DNA from: Leptospira bourretii
GTDB taxonomy: Bacteria; Spirochaetota; Leptospiria; Leptospirales; Leptospiraceae
DNA: 64,000 bases
Direction of reading: 5' to 3'
Assembly: GCF_004770145.1 (NCBI RefSeq)
Contig: NZ_RQFW01000022.1
Span: forward strand, 192,956 to 256,955
In this document: piece by piece, positions 10,164 to 19,146 of the stretch
Numbering within the stretch: position 1 is the first letter of the stretch
Layout of the letters: each line of letters starts with the position of its first letter
The notes under the pieces: model-generated
Told to the model about the DNA's origin: nothing
Databases searched by the model: none
Seen by the model: only the letters and a program-made list of their open reading frames with translations
Translations under genes and position numbers: made by a program

Positions 10164-10985
10164 CTAAAGTATGGATTCCGCCTGTTTCATCAGCTCCCGC
10201 ACACGATTTTCCAAAATTTCTGTCAGCTCTTTGGCCGCTTTTTTCTCAGGACCCGTTGGGAACTCAGAAGGAAGAATGGGTTTTCCAATCTGGTAGCGAA
10301 TTTTCGTTTTAAAAGCATCACCTGTGAGGAAAGCCTTCGGTTTCGACATGTTGGTTGCCCCAACGATTCCAGATGGGATGATGGGAACTCCCGCACGGAT
10401 GGCAAGTTTTGCCGCCATCGCCCGAAAGGATTGTAATTCCCCTGTTTCCGAACGAGAACCTTCTGGGTAGATGGAAAGAAGTTCGCCTTCCTTCATCAGA
10501 TCCACCATATAGGTTTCTAGTTTTTCATAATAATCCATGGCGGCCCGTTTGTCCATTTCTGAATCTTTTGCGGCATTGCGAATGATGGGCATACTCCCCC
10601 AATTGATCAGGTTTTTTTTCACCACACTGCCAAGAGAATTCACCAAAACCTCGATGACTGGTTTGGTGAGGCTCAAAGGCGGGTAATGGAAAGGAGAGTT
10701 TTTGTGGTTGATAATGGCCATAATCTCTTCCTGCGGGTGGAAAAGTTCATATTTACCCAAATAGACAATCTTTCGGTCGGCAAAGGCGCCTTGGACCGGA
10801 ATGTCCAAATAATCGGTATGGTTGGAGATGATGAGAGCCCCACCGGATTCGGGTATATTTTCGGATCCTGCCACTTTGACATCGTAAATGAGCTCCAGGA
10901 GGTTACGGAGGATGGTTTTGGGAACTTCCCGGGGAATGACAAAGAGACTTTCTAAAATATCAGCGGGGTTTTGGTTAGAATCCAT
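10164..10985 (-). CDS. 1-acyl-sn-glycerol-3-phosphate acyltransferase family (PlsC-like)
   Basis: This is a PlsC-superfamily acyltransferase that probably acylates lysophosphatidate or a related lipid at the inner membrane. Visible motifs are NHTDYLD (catalytic H-x4-D), the downstream YPEGSRSETGEL block (motif III) and the VPIIPSGIVGAT block (motif IV). The C-terminus is Lys/Glu-rich and helical. I start at ATG 10985 (MDSNQNPAD). An in-frame ATG at 11039 would leave no room for a promoter, because the divergent PAP2 gene starts within 6-18 bp. It is transcribed away from the PAP2/flippase pair, and all three suit envelope lipid or glycan synthesis. Substrate is inferred from the family only. 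Confidence 0.85.
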   Translation of the reverse strand: MDSNQNPADILESLFVIPREVPKTILRNLLELIYDVKVAGSENIPESGGALIISNHTDYLDIPVQGAFADRKIVYLGKYELFHPQEEIMAIINHKNSPFHYPPLSLTKPVIEVLVNSLGSVVKKNLINWGSMPIIRNAAKDSEMDKRAAMDYYEKLETYMVDLMKEGELLSIYPEGSRSETGELQSFRAMAAKLAIRAGVPIIPSGIVGATNMSKPKAFLTGDAFKTKIRYQIGKPILPSEFPTGPEKKAAKELTEILENRVRELMKQAESIL

Positions 10986-11056
10986 AGAAACATCACATAT
11001 TTCAAAATAAAACTTTATGAAATCAAGTTGGATTTTCATCTTAGATGGAAATTCCT

Positions 11057-12067
11057 ATGAAAGAACTCCTCCTAACACAGAGCTCCCTTTGGTTTTCCTC
11101 CGTTCCCCTGGATTCTCTCCATGTTTGGGATCAGAACCTCGGCGGGATCTTCCTGCTCATTTCTACCATCTGCCATTTTCTGGGAGGGAGTAGTTTTTTT
11201 CTCGGCCTTATCTCCTTTGTTTACATCTACTATCGGCCAAAACTTGCCTTTGAACTTTCTCTGGGATTACTCACATCCGCAGTGATGGTTTCCATTTTAA
11301 AATTTTACCTAGAAAGTCCAAGGCCCTTTCCCTATCCGGAAGCCTTTGATGAAAAAGCATTTGGTTTGCCTTCTGGTCATGTTTACTCTGCCGTTGTCGT
11401 CTGGGGATTGTTAGCTTATCGAATTCCCAAACTTTGGTTTCGAATTCTTTCTTTTTTTATCATTCTATTTATGCCTTTTTCAAGAATGTATCTCAAAGTA
11501 CATTATTTAGGAGATGTGAGTTTAGGTTTTGGATTAGGTGTTTTCCATTTACTCATCATTTTATTTTTACTCGATCGATTTTATAAAAAAGATTCCATTC
11601 CGGCCTTCCTACATACAAAGAACTATCGTACACTCAGCCTACTTGGGATTGTCATCACTTTATCTCCAATCTCTTTGGACTCTCCGTTTCTTTCTGTAGA
11701 ACATCACCATAGTTTGTCGGGAGTGTTAATGGCAAGCGGTGCCCTTGGCGGTTTTTGGCTTGGAATTTTATTTTATCCAAGACTTAGCAAATCAGAGTTT
11801 TTAGATTGGTCCCTTCCTAAATGGGATTTCACTTTTGGAACTAAAAATTTTAATAATTTCTGGATTACGGTTTTTGTTCGTTTGTTAGTACTTGCGATTG
11901 TGATCTTATTGCTCTACGTTGTCCCTGGAATTTTGATCAAAAAAACCATTTGGAAGGACGATTTGTTTTTAAGATATATTCGTTATTTAGTTGTTGGATT
12001 TGCTTTGGTGTTTTTTGTTCCCTTGGTTCTGCAAAAAATCCAAAAAGGAAAGTTTTTGCAAAACTAG
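11057..12067 (+). CDS. PAP2-superfamily membrane phosphatase
   Basis: The three-part PAP2 signature is complete: KFYLESPRP (K-x6-RP), LPSGH, and SRMYLKVHYLGD (S-R-x5-H-x3-D). The active site lies between membrane helices. At least eight hydrophobic segments are present, more than in minimal PAP2 proteins, with several after the catalytic region. It should dephosphorylate a lipid phosphate such as undecaprenyl pyrophosphate, phosphatidate or a lipid A phosphate; the sequence does not say which. I chose ATG 11057, which follows a GGAAA; ATG 11045 in frame is possible. The flippase follows after 3 bp, so the two form an operon and a lipid-carrier role is plausible. Confidence 0.88.
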   Translation: MKELLLTQSSLWFSSVPLDSLHVWDQNLGGIFLLISTICHFLGGSSFFLGLISFVYIYYRPKLAFELSLGLLTSAVMVSILKFYLESPRPFPYPEAFDEKAFGLPSGHVYSAVVVWGLLAYRIPKLWFRILSFFIILFMPFSRMYLKVHYLGDVSLGFGLGVFHLLIILFLLDRFYKKDSIPAFLHTKNYRTLSLLGIVITLSPISLDSPFLSVEHHHSLSGVLMASGALGGFWLGILFYPRLSKSEFLDWSLPKWDFTFGTKNFNNFWITVFVRLLVLAIVILLLYVVPGILIKKTIWKDDLFLRYIRYLVVGFALVFFVPLVLQKIQKGKFLQN

Positions 12068-12070
12068 TAC

Positions 12071-13348
12071 ATGCAAAAAATAAAAAAAATATTTCAACTT
12101 TTAAAAGTAGAGTTATTAAAAGAAGGAGTTCTCAAAAACTCTTTCTTTGTTAGTAGCTCCAAAGCTTTATCCGCCATCACCAATTTGGTGTTTATGATTT
12201 ATTCCGTAAATTTGTTAAGCAAAGCGGAAAACGGAAAACTCCAATACTTTTTAGGATTTTTGCCGGTGGTTCTGGCAGTTGCAGAATTTGGTCTTCCGAA
12301 TGCATTGATCAAATACATATCCCCAATGGCGGAGAAAAAAGAAAATCCAGGTGCCATTCTAAGTGCATCATTAAGAATTAAATTTTATTCTTTTTTATTT
12401 TTATCTATTGTTTGTTTGGTGGCCTACCTAACGAGTGATGAAAATTTCTTCGTTTTGTTACTTTTGTTATTTGGTGGGATCATCATCTCATTTATTTCCT
12501 ACTTCGAAAGTTTATTTGTTTCTTACAGGAAATACAAATCTCTTTCTCTCTGGAATCCACTTCCAAACGTAGTTCGACTTCTATTGTTAATCTATTTATC
12601 TGAATCAAGTATCCATCCTCTCACATATATGGATATTCTCGCTATTTTTTGTATTGCTCCTATTTTTGTTTTATTTTTGTTCTTTTTCTTTTTTGGTAAA
12701 GAAGAGATTTCTTTTACCGCAGAAGCTTCTAAAGTCAGAACCAATGAAAAAAAACTTTTACTATTTAATCTTTGGGCTTTTGCTGCCTCAATTTTTGCAA
12801 TCCTTTCGGATCGTTTGGAAATTTTCTTTTTAAACCAATTCCACCCACCAGAAATTGTTGCCGACTACGGAACCGCATTGCAACTGTTTAGTGGATTTAT
12901 CATTATCCTTGCTACGTTCAACTCCATCATTTTTCCAAAATTGGCAAGGCTTGCTGAAACAGAAGAATTTCCCAATGTTCTAAAAAAATCTGTGTTTTTG
13001 GGTGGGATGATTGCGATTGTCTTATCACCTGGAATTTTACTAGCAGAACCCATCTTAACATTGTTATTCGGAACAAAATATACAAACTCGATTTCTGTAT
13101 TTAAAATTTTATATCCGAATTTTTTGCTTCAATTAGTGTTTGCCCCTTTAGGAACTGCACTCTTTGCTTTGGGATTGCCTAGACTACTCGCAGGGCTTGC
13201 ATTACTTCGTTTGTTATTCGGTGCCATCTTCGATTATTGGATCATTCCCGACTGGGGTGCCAATGGAGCCGCTATATCACTTTTTCTTGGTCAAATTGTA
13301 TCTTGGTTATTATTAACCGGTTACTTTATGGCTTATTTTCGGAAGTAA
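12071..13348 (+). CDS. Oligosaccharide/polysaccharide flippase (Wzx/MATE-like)
   Basis: A 425-residue polytopic protein with about twelve hydrophobic segments. It begins with the amphipathic MQKIKKIFQLLKVELLKEG and a first helix containing SSSKALSAITNLVFMIYSV, as in the polysaccharide-transport (MOP) superfamily. Conserved-looking features include the FGLPNALIKY stretch after helix 2 and PLGTALFALGLPRLLAGLALL near the C-terminus. It probably moves lipid-linked sugars across the inner membrane. It starts 3 bp after the PAP2 gene, which could recycle the lipid carrier. Its 3' end overlaps the convergent gene by 23 bp. No glycosyltransferases are adjacent, so the substrate is unknown. Confidence 0.82.
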   Translation: MQKIKKIFQLLKVELLKEGVLKNSFFVSSSKALSAITNLVFMIYSVNLLSKAENGKLQYFLGFLPVVLAVAEFGLPNALIKYISPMAEKKENPGAILSASLRIKFYSFLFLSIVCLVAYLTSDENFFVLLLLLFGGIIISFISYFESLFVSYRKYKSLSLWNPLPNVVRLLLLIYLSESSIHPLTYMDILAIFCIAPIFVLFLFFFFFGKEEISFTAEASKVRTNEKKLLLFNLWAFAASIFAILSDRLEIFFLNQFHPPEIVADYGTALQLFSGFIIILATFNSIIFPKLARLAETEEFPNVLKKSVFLGGMIAIVLSPGILLAEPILTLLFGTKYTNSISVFKILYPNFLLQLVFAPLGTALFALGLPRLLAGLALLRLLFGAIFDYWIIPDWGANGAAISLFLGQIVSWLLLTGYFMAYFRK

Positions 13349-13349
13349 C
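13320..13349. terminator. Inverted repeat across two convergent overlapping stop codons
   Basis: GTTACTT (13320-13326) and AAGTAAC (13343-13349) are perfect 7-bp inverted repeats with a 16-nt loop. The plus-strand TAA (13346-13348) lies inside the 3' arm, and the minus-strand TAA (13326-13328) begins at the edge of the 5' arm. It may serve as a shared terminator. Confidence 0.35.
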
Positions 13350-13952
13350 AAACTCATACATTTTTTTATAATTAGTTTCTAACAATTCCCATTCATTTGG
13401 AGAAGTATTACCTTCATATATTTTTAAATAAGATTCTTTGACCGATTTTCCGGCAGCCAAAGATTCTTTTAATTTTAAAATTACCATCTTCAATTGGATT
13501 GAATCGTTTTGGACGTCATAATCCCGATTGATTTTTGTTCCAGAGGACATTTCAAATTCTCGAACAAACATTTCAGACAAACCCAAAATTCCATATCCAT
13601 ACAATGGATTTGTTCGAAATTCCGATCTTGTTTTTGCCCATGCCAATAAAAACAAAGATGAATTTGGTTTATATCCACCTAATAATGTTCCATCGGGGAA
13701 TTGTAATTTTTGTGAAAATCGAACAATGGCTCGTGAAAGTTCTTTTCTTCTGCGGACCGAAAAATTTGTTTTTTCTGCTTCTGTCAAATATACGTAAATG
13801 ACTGCTTCTTCTTTGCTATGGTCTGTCTTCTCAAAAAACCGGCTCAAATCATGAGAAAAACGAGTGTCAGCTTCTCCATATGAAAAAATAACCAACAGAA
13901 GAGGGAAAATGAGAAGAAATCCATGTCTGTATTTCAAAAGTATTTTCTTCAT
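13326..13952 (-). CDS. Exported protein of unknown function
   Basis: MKKILLKYRHGFLLIFPLLLVIFSYGEA is a clear signal peptide, with cleavage predicted near residue 28. The mature part (about 180 residues) is mainly helical and charged, with no Cys. It contains LLGGYKPNSSLFLLAWAKT and YGYGILGLSEMFVREFE, and I do not recognise the family. The start is unusual: codons 1-15 lie antisense to the first codons of the divergent outer-membrane gene. The 3' end overlaps the flippase by 23 bp. Both overlaps are seen directly. The consistent signal peptide argues for the start chosen. Confidence 0.72.
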   Translation of the reverse strand: MKKILLKYRHGFLLIFPLLLVIFSYGEADTRFSHDLSRFFEKTDHSKEEAVIYVYLTEAEKTNFSVRRRKELSRAIVRFSQKLQFPDGTLLGGYKPNSSLFLLAWAKTRSEFRTNPLYGYGILGLSEMFVREFEMSSGTKINRDYDVQNDSIQLKMVILKLKESLAAGKSVKESYLKIYEGNTSPNEWELLETNYKKMYEFVTSENKP

Positions 13953-15381
13953 CCCTACAAGTATCGGGATAGTTTCCTTTCTCTTTCTTTCTTTTTTTTC
14001 AGGTCTTTCTGCAGAGTCTTACTCTGACTCGGTAATGGATGACGACCGTGCCAACCGCCATTTTGGACGAGTGGTAGTTAAAGAAAGATCCCAAACGATT
14101 CCAACAAGACCAGAGGTGAAGGGATTTGGTTTCCAAACAGAACTCATTGCCGGTGGTAAGTTCCAATCTCAAAAGGGAGGACTGGATTCAGAAAAGGCAA
14201 ATCGTTATGACTCACAAGGAATCCTCACAACTCCTAGTTTATTTTATTTTGTGAACCAAGGTTGGAGTTTGGCAGTCCTTATTGCGCCGAGAGTCGGTCT
14301 TTCCGAAGGAAGGATCGTCGATAAAGAAGTGAGGACAATTTATGATGCCGAAATCACAGCCCTCGCCTCAAAAGAAATTTCAGGTATCCAAGTGGCCTTG
14401 GAAGCGGGTCGTGGGTTCAATCGATTGGACCGGTTTGGTTTCTTTTTTGTGGGAATGGCAAATTATGGATCGGTTTCCCTCTCACATTCCTCTGGTCTTC
14501 GCATAACAGGAATTCGCCTAAATGCAAAACCCGAATGGGAAAATTGGTTTGGACCTCCCTGGGCCGGTTACCGTAGGGAAATTTATGGTGGCCTTCTCAG
14601 TTCTGAAAAGGCTTTGTTTTGGGAAGAGTTTCGTTTTTTTCATTATGTACTTTCTGATCCCAACCATAATACCAATGGGCAAATTCTTTCGGGCCAAAGA
14701 GTTTCTAGTCGTTACTCTTACAGTGGAATGGAGTTCCAATCGAAAAAATTTTGGGAAACTTGGGCGTTGGATTTGGTGGGCATTCGGCTTCTTGGCGAGT
14801 CAAAATCTTCCTCTACTCCTTGGTCAGAAAAACAAATTGCAACGAATTCTTATTTAGGATATTTATCTCTTCACTCCCAAGGTGAAAAATTTAGTTTTGC
14901 TTTGGCCGGCCTTGTTACCAAAAAAGATACAAAAGAACGATTAGACTCAAATAGCGATGGTTATGCGTCCAATTTTGCGGAACCAAGAGTCCTTGGTGGA
15001 TATTCTTCATTTTTATTATACCAATCTTTGGACTTAGTAAACCCATCGCAGTTTCGAGATGTTCCCTCAAAAGAAAATCCCAACTTTGAAAACAAAGGAA
15101 ATCGAATTTATGGAATCCAAATGGGTATGGATTGGAATACTTTTTTTCGCACTGATTTATTTTTGAATCGATCCGACTCTGCCTTAGGCAAAGGCAGTGA
15201 AGTCATAGGGAAACTAAGTTTTTTATCTAACGAATATGGAAAATTATTTGCTCAAGTCAGTGCTTCGTATACGATGATGGACCCTCGCCAAACTCGCGTC
15301 CTCATCACAGAACCATTCACAGAAGAAATGCCTAAAAAAGAATACTTACGGTTTTATGTTTCTCTTGGGGTCCAATTTTAA
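13909..15381 (+). CDS. Predicted outer-membrane beta-barrel protein
   Basis: ATG 13909 follows a good ribosome site (AGAGGG) and gives a signal peptide ending SFFSGLSAES. An upstream in-frame ATG at 13864 would add residues that break the signal. The mature protein of about 455 residues has alternating polar/hydrophobic strands, many Gly, Ser and aromatic residues, no Cys after the signal, and ends in Phe (FYVSLGVQF), all typical of outer-membrane barrels. A D-x-N-S-D-G stretch near residue 350 could be a calcium loop. Family not recognised. It overlaps the convergent receiver gene by 4 bp and the divergent gene's 5' end by 44 bp. Confidence 0.75.
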   Translation: MRRNPCLYFKSIFFIPTSIGIVSFLFLSFFSGLSAESYSDSVMDDDRANRHFGRVVVKERSQTIPTRPEVKGFGFQTELIAGGKFQSQKGGLDSEKANRYDSQGILTTPSLFYFVNQGWSLAVLIAPRVGLSEGRIVDKEVRTIYDAEITALASKEISGIQVALEAGRGFNRLDRFGFFFVGMANYGSVSLSHSSGLRITGIRLNAKPEWENWFGPPWAGYRREIYGGLLSSEKALFWEEFRFFHYVLSDPNHNTNGQILSGQRVSSRYSYSGMEFQSKKFWETWALDLVGIRLLGESKSSSTPWSEKQIATNSYLGYLSLHSQGEKFSFALAGLVTKKDTKERLDSNSDGYASNFAEPRVLGGYSSFLLYQSLDLVNPSQFRDVPSKENPNFENKGNRIYGIQMGMDWNTFFRTDLFLNRSDSALGKGSEVIGKLSFLSNEYGKLFAQVSASYTMMDPRQTRVLITEPFTEEMPKKEYLRFYVSLGVQF

Positions 15382-16274
15382 CTGGGTTGCATCAGTTTGT
15401 ACCAAGTTTTGAAAAACCGAACTTCGTTACCCTTTTCATTATAAACAATAGAATCAATATTCATCTTAGCAAGAAAGATTCCCCTTCCACTGACTAAGTT
15501 AGCAGCAGGGTTAACAACAGGATTGGGAATTTGACTGACAGCAAATCCATTTCCTTCATCACGAATGACAATAGTGATTCCAACATCATCCATAGATATT
15601 TCTACGAAGACAAAAGAATTGTTTTCTGCACAACGAGAATCTACTAACTTAAAATAATCTTCATTGGCTTCTAAACATTCTTGTTTTTCTGCATAACTCA
15701 CACCAGCCACACCGTGTTCAATAGCATTTGCCAAAAGTTCATACAACACAATTTTAATGGATATTAAATCTTCTTGAGTGGCTAACGGTGAATTTAAAAT
15801 CTGTTTTACGATGAATGCAATGTAAGAATTTAATTTTTTAATTTGTGGGCGAAGTTTGATTCTACAGTCATCACTAAACTGAATGATTTCACCACTATTA
15901 AAGAGTAGACTTAAATCAATGTCTGCGTTTTCAAATTTTTTGATCCGAGAACGAAGAGCTTCCATTCGGAACGGTTTCAGAAAAAAATCAACCGCTCCCA
16001 TTCTAAATACATCGATGGCAATTTGAATGTCACTATCGCCAGTAATCACCAAAAAAGGAGTTTGGTTTCCGTCTGCCCTCAGTTTCTGAATGAATTGGAT
16101 TCCATTTAATTTTGGTAAGCTGATATCAGAAATGATAAGATCAAATGTATTTTGATTAGAGATCGCAAGAGCCTCTTGTCCGTCGGAAGCAAGAGTGACA
16201 TTAAATTCATCTTTGAAGTATTCCCAGAACAATTCGCGGATTGTATCTTCGTCATCAACAAAAAGGATTTTCAT
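15378..16274 (-). CDS. Receiver domain fused to an RsbW-like histidine-kinase-type ATPase
   Basis: Residues 1-122 form a response-regulator receiver: acidic DDED at 7-10, phospho-acceptor D50 in IISDISLP, T78 in VITGDSD and K100 in FLKPF. Residues about 160-295 form an HATPase_c domain without a DHp dimerisation helix: an N-box LYELLANAIEHGV, a G1 box DEGNGF and a G2 box SGRGIFLAKM. This matches the anti-sigma/serine-kinase (RsbW, SpoIIAB) branch. Phosphorylation of the receiver probably controls the ATPase, which would bind or phosphorylate an anti-sigma antagonist. No antagonist gene (STAS) is in the window. It is monocistronic or the first gene after the HtrA trio. The domain calls are firm and the partner switching is inferred. 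Confidence 0.86.
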   Translation of the reverse strand: MKILFVDDEDTIRELFWEYFKDEFNVTLASDGQEALAISNQNTFDLIISDISLPKLNGIQFIQKLRADGNQTPFLVITGDSDIQIAIDVFRMGAVDFFLKPFRMEALRSRIKKFENADIDLSLLFNSGEIIQFSDDCRIKLRPQIKKLNSYIAFIVKQILNSPLATQEDLISIKIVLYELLANAIEHGVAGVSYAEKQECLEANEDYFKLVDSRCAENNSFVFVEISMDDVGITIVIRDEGNGFAVSQIPNPVVNPAANLVSGRGIFLAKMNIDSIVYNEKGNEVRFFKTWYKLMQPS

Positions 16275-16337
16275 AGAATGGAGTCTTAGAGTAAAGGGAA
16301 CTCCAATCTATAACAATTGTAAATCTATTTTTAAGTT

Positions 16338-17702
16338 TTAGTCTTCTAAGTTGTAGGCACGGCCCAATTTATAAGTCAGTTGTAACTCTTGTTGGAGATC
16401 CAAAATTTCCCTACGTGTAAAAAAAGCGATCTTTCCACCGGATAGCTCAAACGCATAGTAGGTGGTCTCTTCCGACTGAAGAAGGGTTTTTAATTGGCTA
16501 AGGGAAGTGACCCGTGTTCCGTTTACCTTCTCTAGTACCAAATCCTGAAATTCTTGGTATCCTAGGTTCCCTTCTAGGGGAAAAACACGACTTAAGATCA
16601 CGATCTTTTCACGAACAGGGTGCACTTTTTTTTGGTAGTAGTCAGAAAGATAAACTAGTTTTTTTTCCGACTTAACTCGGTATTCAGAACCAAATTCCTT
16701 CAAATATGCATTTGTAAGTTCCGTAAAGAAAAATCCACCTACAATCAAATATAGGGGTTTTCGTTTTTTGGCTTCTTCTGGAATTAAAAAATCATTTGAG
16801 TCGTATGCCCGCAAATCATAACTTACGTTCTGATTCTGAAAATTTCTATGAAGTTTTAGCTGCACACTTTCGCCTAACTCTCGCAATGCTCCACTTGGTT
16901 TACGCAATATCAAATCATAAACTTTGTCCGTACGATCCCAATCATCAATTTTAGAAAGAGGAATTGAATTGACTTCTGTGATCAAATCACCAGGAAACAG
17001 ATTGTAAGCAGGTCCAACACCGGGGATCACTTCCGTTACTAAAAGAGGATTTGTATTATTTTTAGAATAATACTCACGTTCCGACGGAGTCAAATTGACA
17101 TCAAAGACCAAACCTGGATGGGGAAAGGGTTTTCCTTCTGTCCTGTAAAATGTTTCTACATATTCTGTTGGAATCAAATATTCCCCGATGGTTACTCCGC
17201 ATAACACTTGATTTTTGAAGAAAAAGTCAGATTCTTCTGAAGTTTTTTTCTCGAGGAGTAATACCTTGATTGGTGTTTTTGAAAACGGAAGGAATACATA
17301 ACGAGACTTACCCGTTGGGCAATGTTTAGTTGCTGATTTGGAATCCAAAACTACTGATTTAGGGAGTTTGGGAATCTCTTTTGTTTCCAAAAGAATAAAT
17401 CCTGTTTCTTCATCATAAGATTTGATCCCTAGTTTGGGAACAGAATAATCAAAAGATTCAAATTCAGCAAATACTGGATTTTGTTTGGGTAGAGTGACTC
17501 CAAAAAAAAGTCCTTTTCCAATATAAAGCAAATTCAACTTTCTGGAATAAGGTTCACCTACAAGCCAAGGATTTTGGTGGCTCGTTTTTTGGAATGTAAT
17601 CTTGGATTCGATCACACGTTTGTCTGCAAACTCTTCGGCGCCAACTGGAAGTAAGGTGGCAAAAACCGAAACAATTACAAAAATATATTTAAAATTCTTC
17701 AT
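16338..17702 (-). CDS. Exported HtrA-like PDZ protein lacking catalytic residues (pseudoprotease)
   Basis: A signal peptide MKNFKYIFVIVSVFATLLPVGA is followed by a region that runs parallel to the neighbouring HtrA. PWLVGEPY, GLFFGVTLP and SYDEETGFILLETKE match its PWMKKNLY, GSGLVLP and YDCDLALLQV. The catalytic His (TNAHVV in HtrA) and the GNSGG serine loop are missing. A PDZ domain follows (about residues 200-300, with LLVTEVIPGVGPAYNLFPGDLITEVN), then a second PDZ-like C-terminus (YQEFQDLVLEKVNGTRVTSLSQ). ATG 17702 is preferred; ATG 17714 is possible. It overlaps the HtrA stop, so translation is coupled. It is probably a non-catalytic adaptor or substrate-binding partner of that protease. 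Confidence 0.78.
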   Translation of the reverse strand: MKNFKYIFVIVSVFATLLPVGAEEFADKRVIESKITFQKTSHQNPWLVGEPYSRKLNLLYIGKGLFFGVTLPKQNPVFAEFESFDYSVPKLGIKSYDEETGFILLETKEIPKLPKSVVLDSKSATKHCPTGKSRYVFLPFSKTPIKVLLLEKKTSEESDFFFKNQVLCGVTIGEYLIPTEYVETFYRTEGKPFPHPGLVFDVNLTPSEREYYSKNNTNPLLVTEVIPGVGPAYNLFPGDLITEVNSIPLSKIDDWDRTDKVYDLILRKPSGALRELGESVQLKLHRNFQNQNVSYDLRAYDSNDFLIPEEAKKRKPLYLIVGGFFFTELTNAYLKEFGSEYRVKSEKKLVYLSDYYQKKVHPVREKIVILSRVFPLEGNLGYQEFQDLVLEKVNGTRVTSLSQLKTLLQSEETTYYAFELSGGKIAFFTRREILDLQQELQLTYKLGRAYNLED

Positions 17703-19146
17703 AATTTGCACCATATCTTTTTTTCACACGTTGGTTCATTTGGTAAATAGACTCCGGCCTAAGAACAATGGGCAAATCCATACCTCGAAACCTAAGGACT
17801 ATAAATCCTTTTTTGCCTTCTTTCCAAATAGTTTTAAATTCATTTAAATCTTTAGGTACTTTTCCGTTAATCGACTCAACAACTTTATATTTATACTTTT
17901 TATACTTTGAAGTTTCAGGATCATTGAATGTATAACTCAGCACAATATCCCGAGTTGTATACCTGTACAACAGATCTTGAATGAAATAACTATAGTGGTA
18001 TTTTAGAGAACTATCCAAGTCTCCATCTTCTGAATGGAAAAAGGACCTTGTGATCGGCTGGAAAACAAATCCTGCCTGTAAAAAATAATCTTCTGTAGAA
18101 TCACGATACAAATCCAAGGCATAGTTTTTTTGCAGATTCACTTCCGCATCATAACGTTTTCCTGCTCTGTAATAACTAACCGCCACTTTGGAATTTAACT
18201 GTTTGTTTTCGATCCAATCGATGATAAATTCCTTTTTATTGGACTCAGTAATTTCTCCATCATTCGAAAGAGGTAGATTATCCACTGCAAAAACAAAATC
18301 CTTTTCTTTTAAGACTTTTGAAAACGTAGAAGAAGGATAAATTCGGTTCACAAAAATACCTGATTGATTGGCTGGAACCTTCATTGCTTGTTTTAAACTT
18401 TTTGGATTTCCATTTTGAAAAGTGAATCCAATGTTAGGAAACCCATCATACTTTCCGTCATTTATATCTTCTAAAAAGTGACGTATGATATCATTTGATA
18501 TCAGATAAGCAATCCCTTGTTCTAAAGTACTAATTTGAAATACAAGACCAACCACTTTCCCATTTTGAACGGCAGGGCCCCCAGAATTTCCTGGTTGGAT
18601 ATTCGCATTGATTTTTAAAACATTTCGATAGTCTAACCCGGAGTAGGTGTATCGATTTTTTTCAAAACGAAGGATAGATCCTTTTTCGACTGATAAACTA
18701 TCATTTCCATTTGGAAAACCTAAAAGTAATACATCCGATCCTAAATTTGGGATCCCTTCTAAAAAAGAAAGTGTTGTGGTTTGTTCTGAAAAATCTGGAT
18801 CATTTACTTGTAATAAAGCCAAATCACAATCATAACCGATATATTTAACATCCGCTAAATATTCTTTTTTAGTAAAACTACTTTTGACAAGAATTCGTTT
18901 CGCATCACGAACCACATGTGCATTTGTCAAAATGGTTTGATTTGGCAAAACAAGGCCCGATCCAAATCCAGTGTACAAATTCTTTTTCATCCATGGTTGT
19001 GTTTTGTTTTCTGTATTAAACCCCTCATTACGAATGAGAACCACTGAACGGAATATAGAATCCACTGCAGGTTCGGGATCTACTTGAGCCCAAAGCGAAT
19101 GACTCATAAGAAAAAAGATAAAACTGAATTTTAATAATCTATTCAT
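17689..19146 (-). CDS. HtrA/DegP-like periplasmic serine protease with PDZ domain
   Basis: Signal peptide (residues 1-20) and a trypsin-fold protease with the full triad: H77 in ILTNAHVV, D108 in DCDLALLQV and S188 in PGNSGGPAV. A PDZ domain follows (about 245-340, with GIFVNRIYPSSTFSKVLKEKDFVFAVDN) and a further C-terminal domain (about 345-485) ending in a second PDZ-like region. It would degrade or refold misfolded envelope proteins. Its 5' end overlaps the upstream exported protein by 8 bp, and its 3' end overlaps the pseudoprotease gene. All three are therefore made from one transcript. HtrA identity is firm; which HtrA paralogue it is remains open. Confidence 0.9.
   Translation of the reverse strand: MNRLLKFSFIFFLMSHSLWAQVDPEPAVDSIFRSVVLIRNEGFNTENKTQPWMKKNLYTGFGSGLVLPNQTILTNAHVVRDAKRILVKSSFTKKEYLADVKYIGYDCDLALLQVNDPDFSEQTTTLSFLEGIPNLGSDVLLLGFPNGNDSLSVEKGSILRFEKNRYTYSGLDYRNVLKINANIQPGNSGGPAVQNGKVVGLVFQISTLEQGIAYLISNDIIRHFLEDINDGKYDGFPNIGFTFQNGNPKSLKQAMKVPANQSGIFVNRIYPSSTFSKVLKEKDFVFAVDNLPLSNDGEITESNKKEFIIDWIENKQLNSKVAVSYYRAGKRYDAEVNLQKNYALDLYRDSTEDYFLQAGFVFQPITRSFFHSEDGDLDSSLKYHYSYFIQDLLYRYTTRDIVLSYTFNDPETSKYKKYKYKVVESINGKVPKDLNEFKTIWKEGKKGFIVLRFRGMDLPIVLRPESIYQMNQRVKKRYGANYEEF

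Noticed and set aside
16279..16303. GGAGT...ACTCC repeat before the receiver/ATPase gene as an operator
   Set aside because: Only a 5-bp stem with a 15-nt loop; expected by chance.
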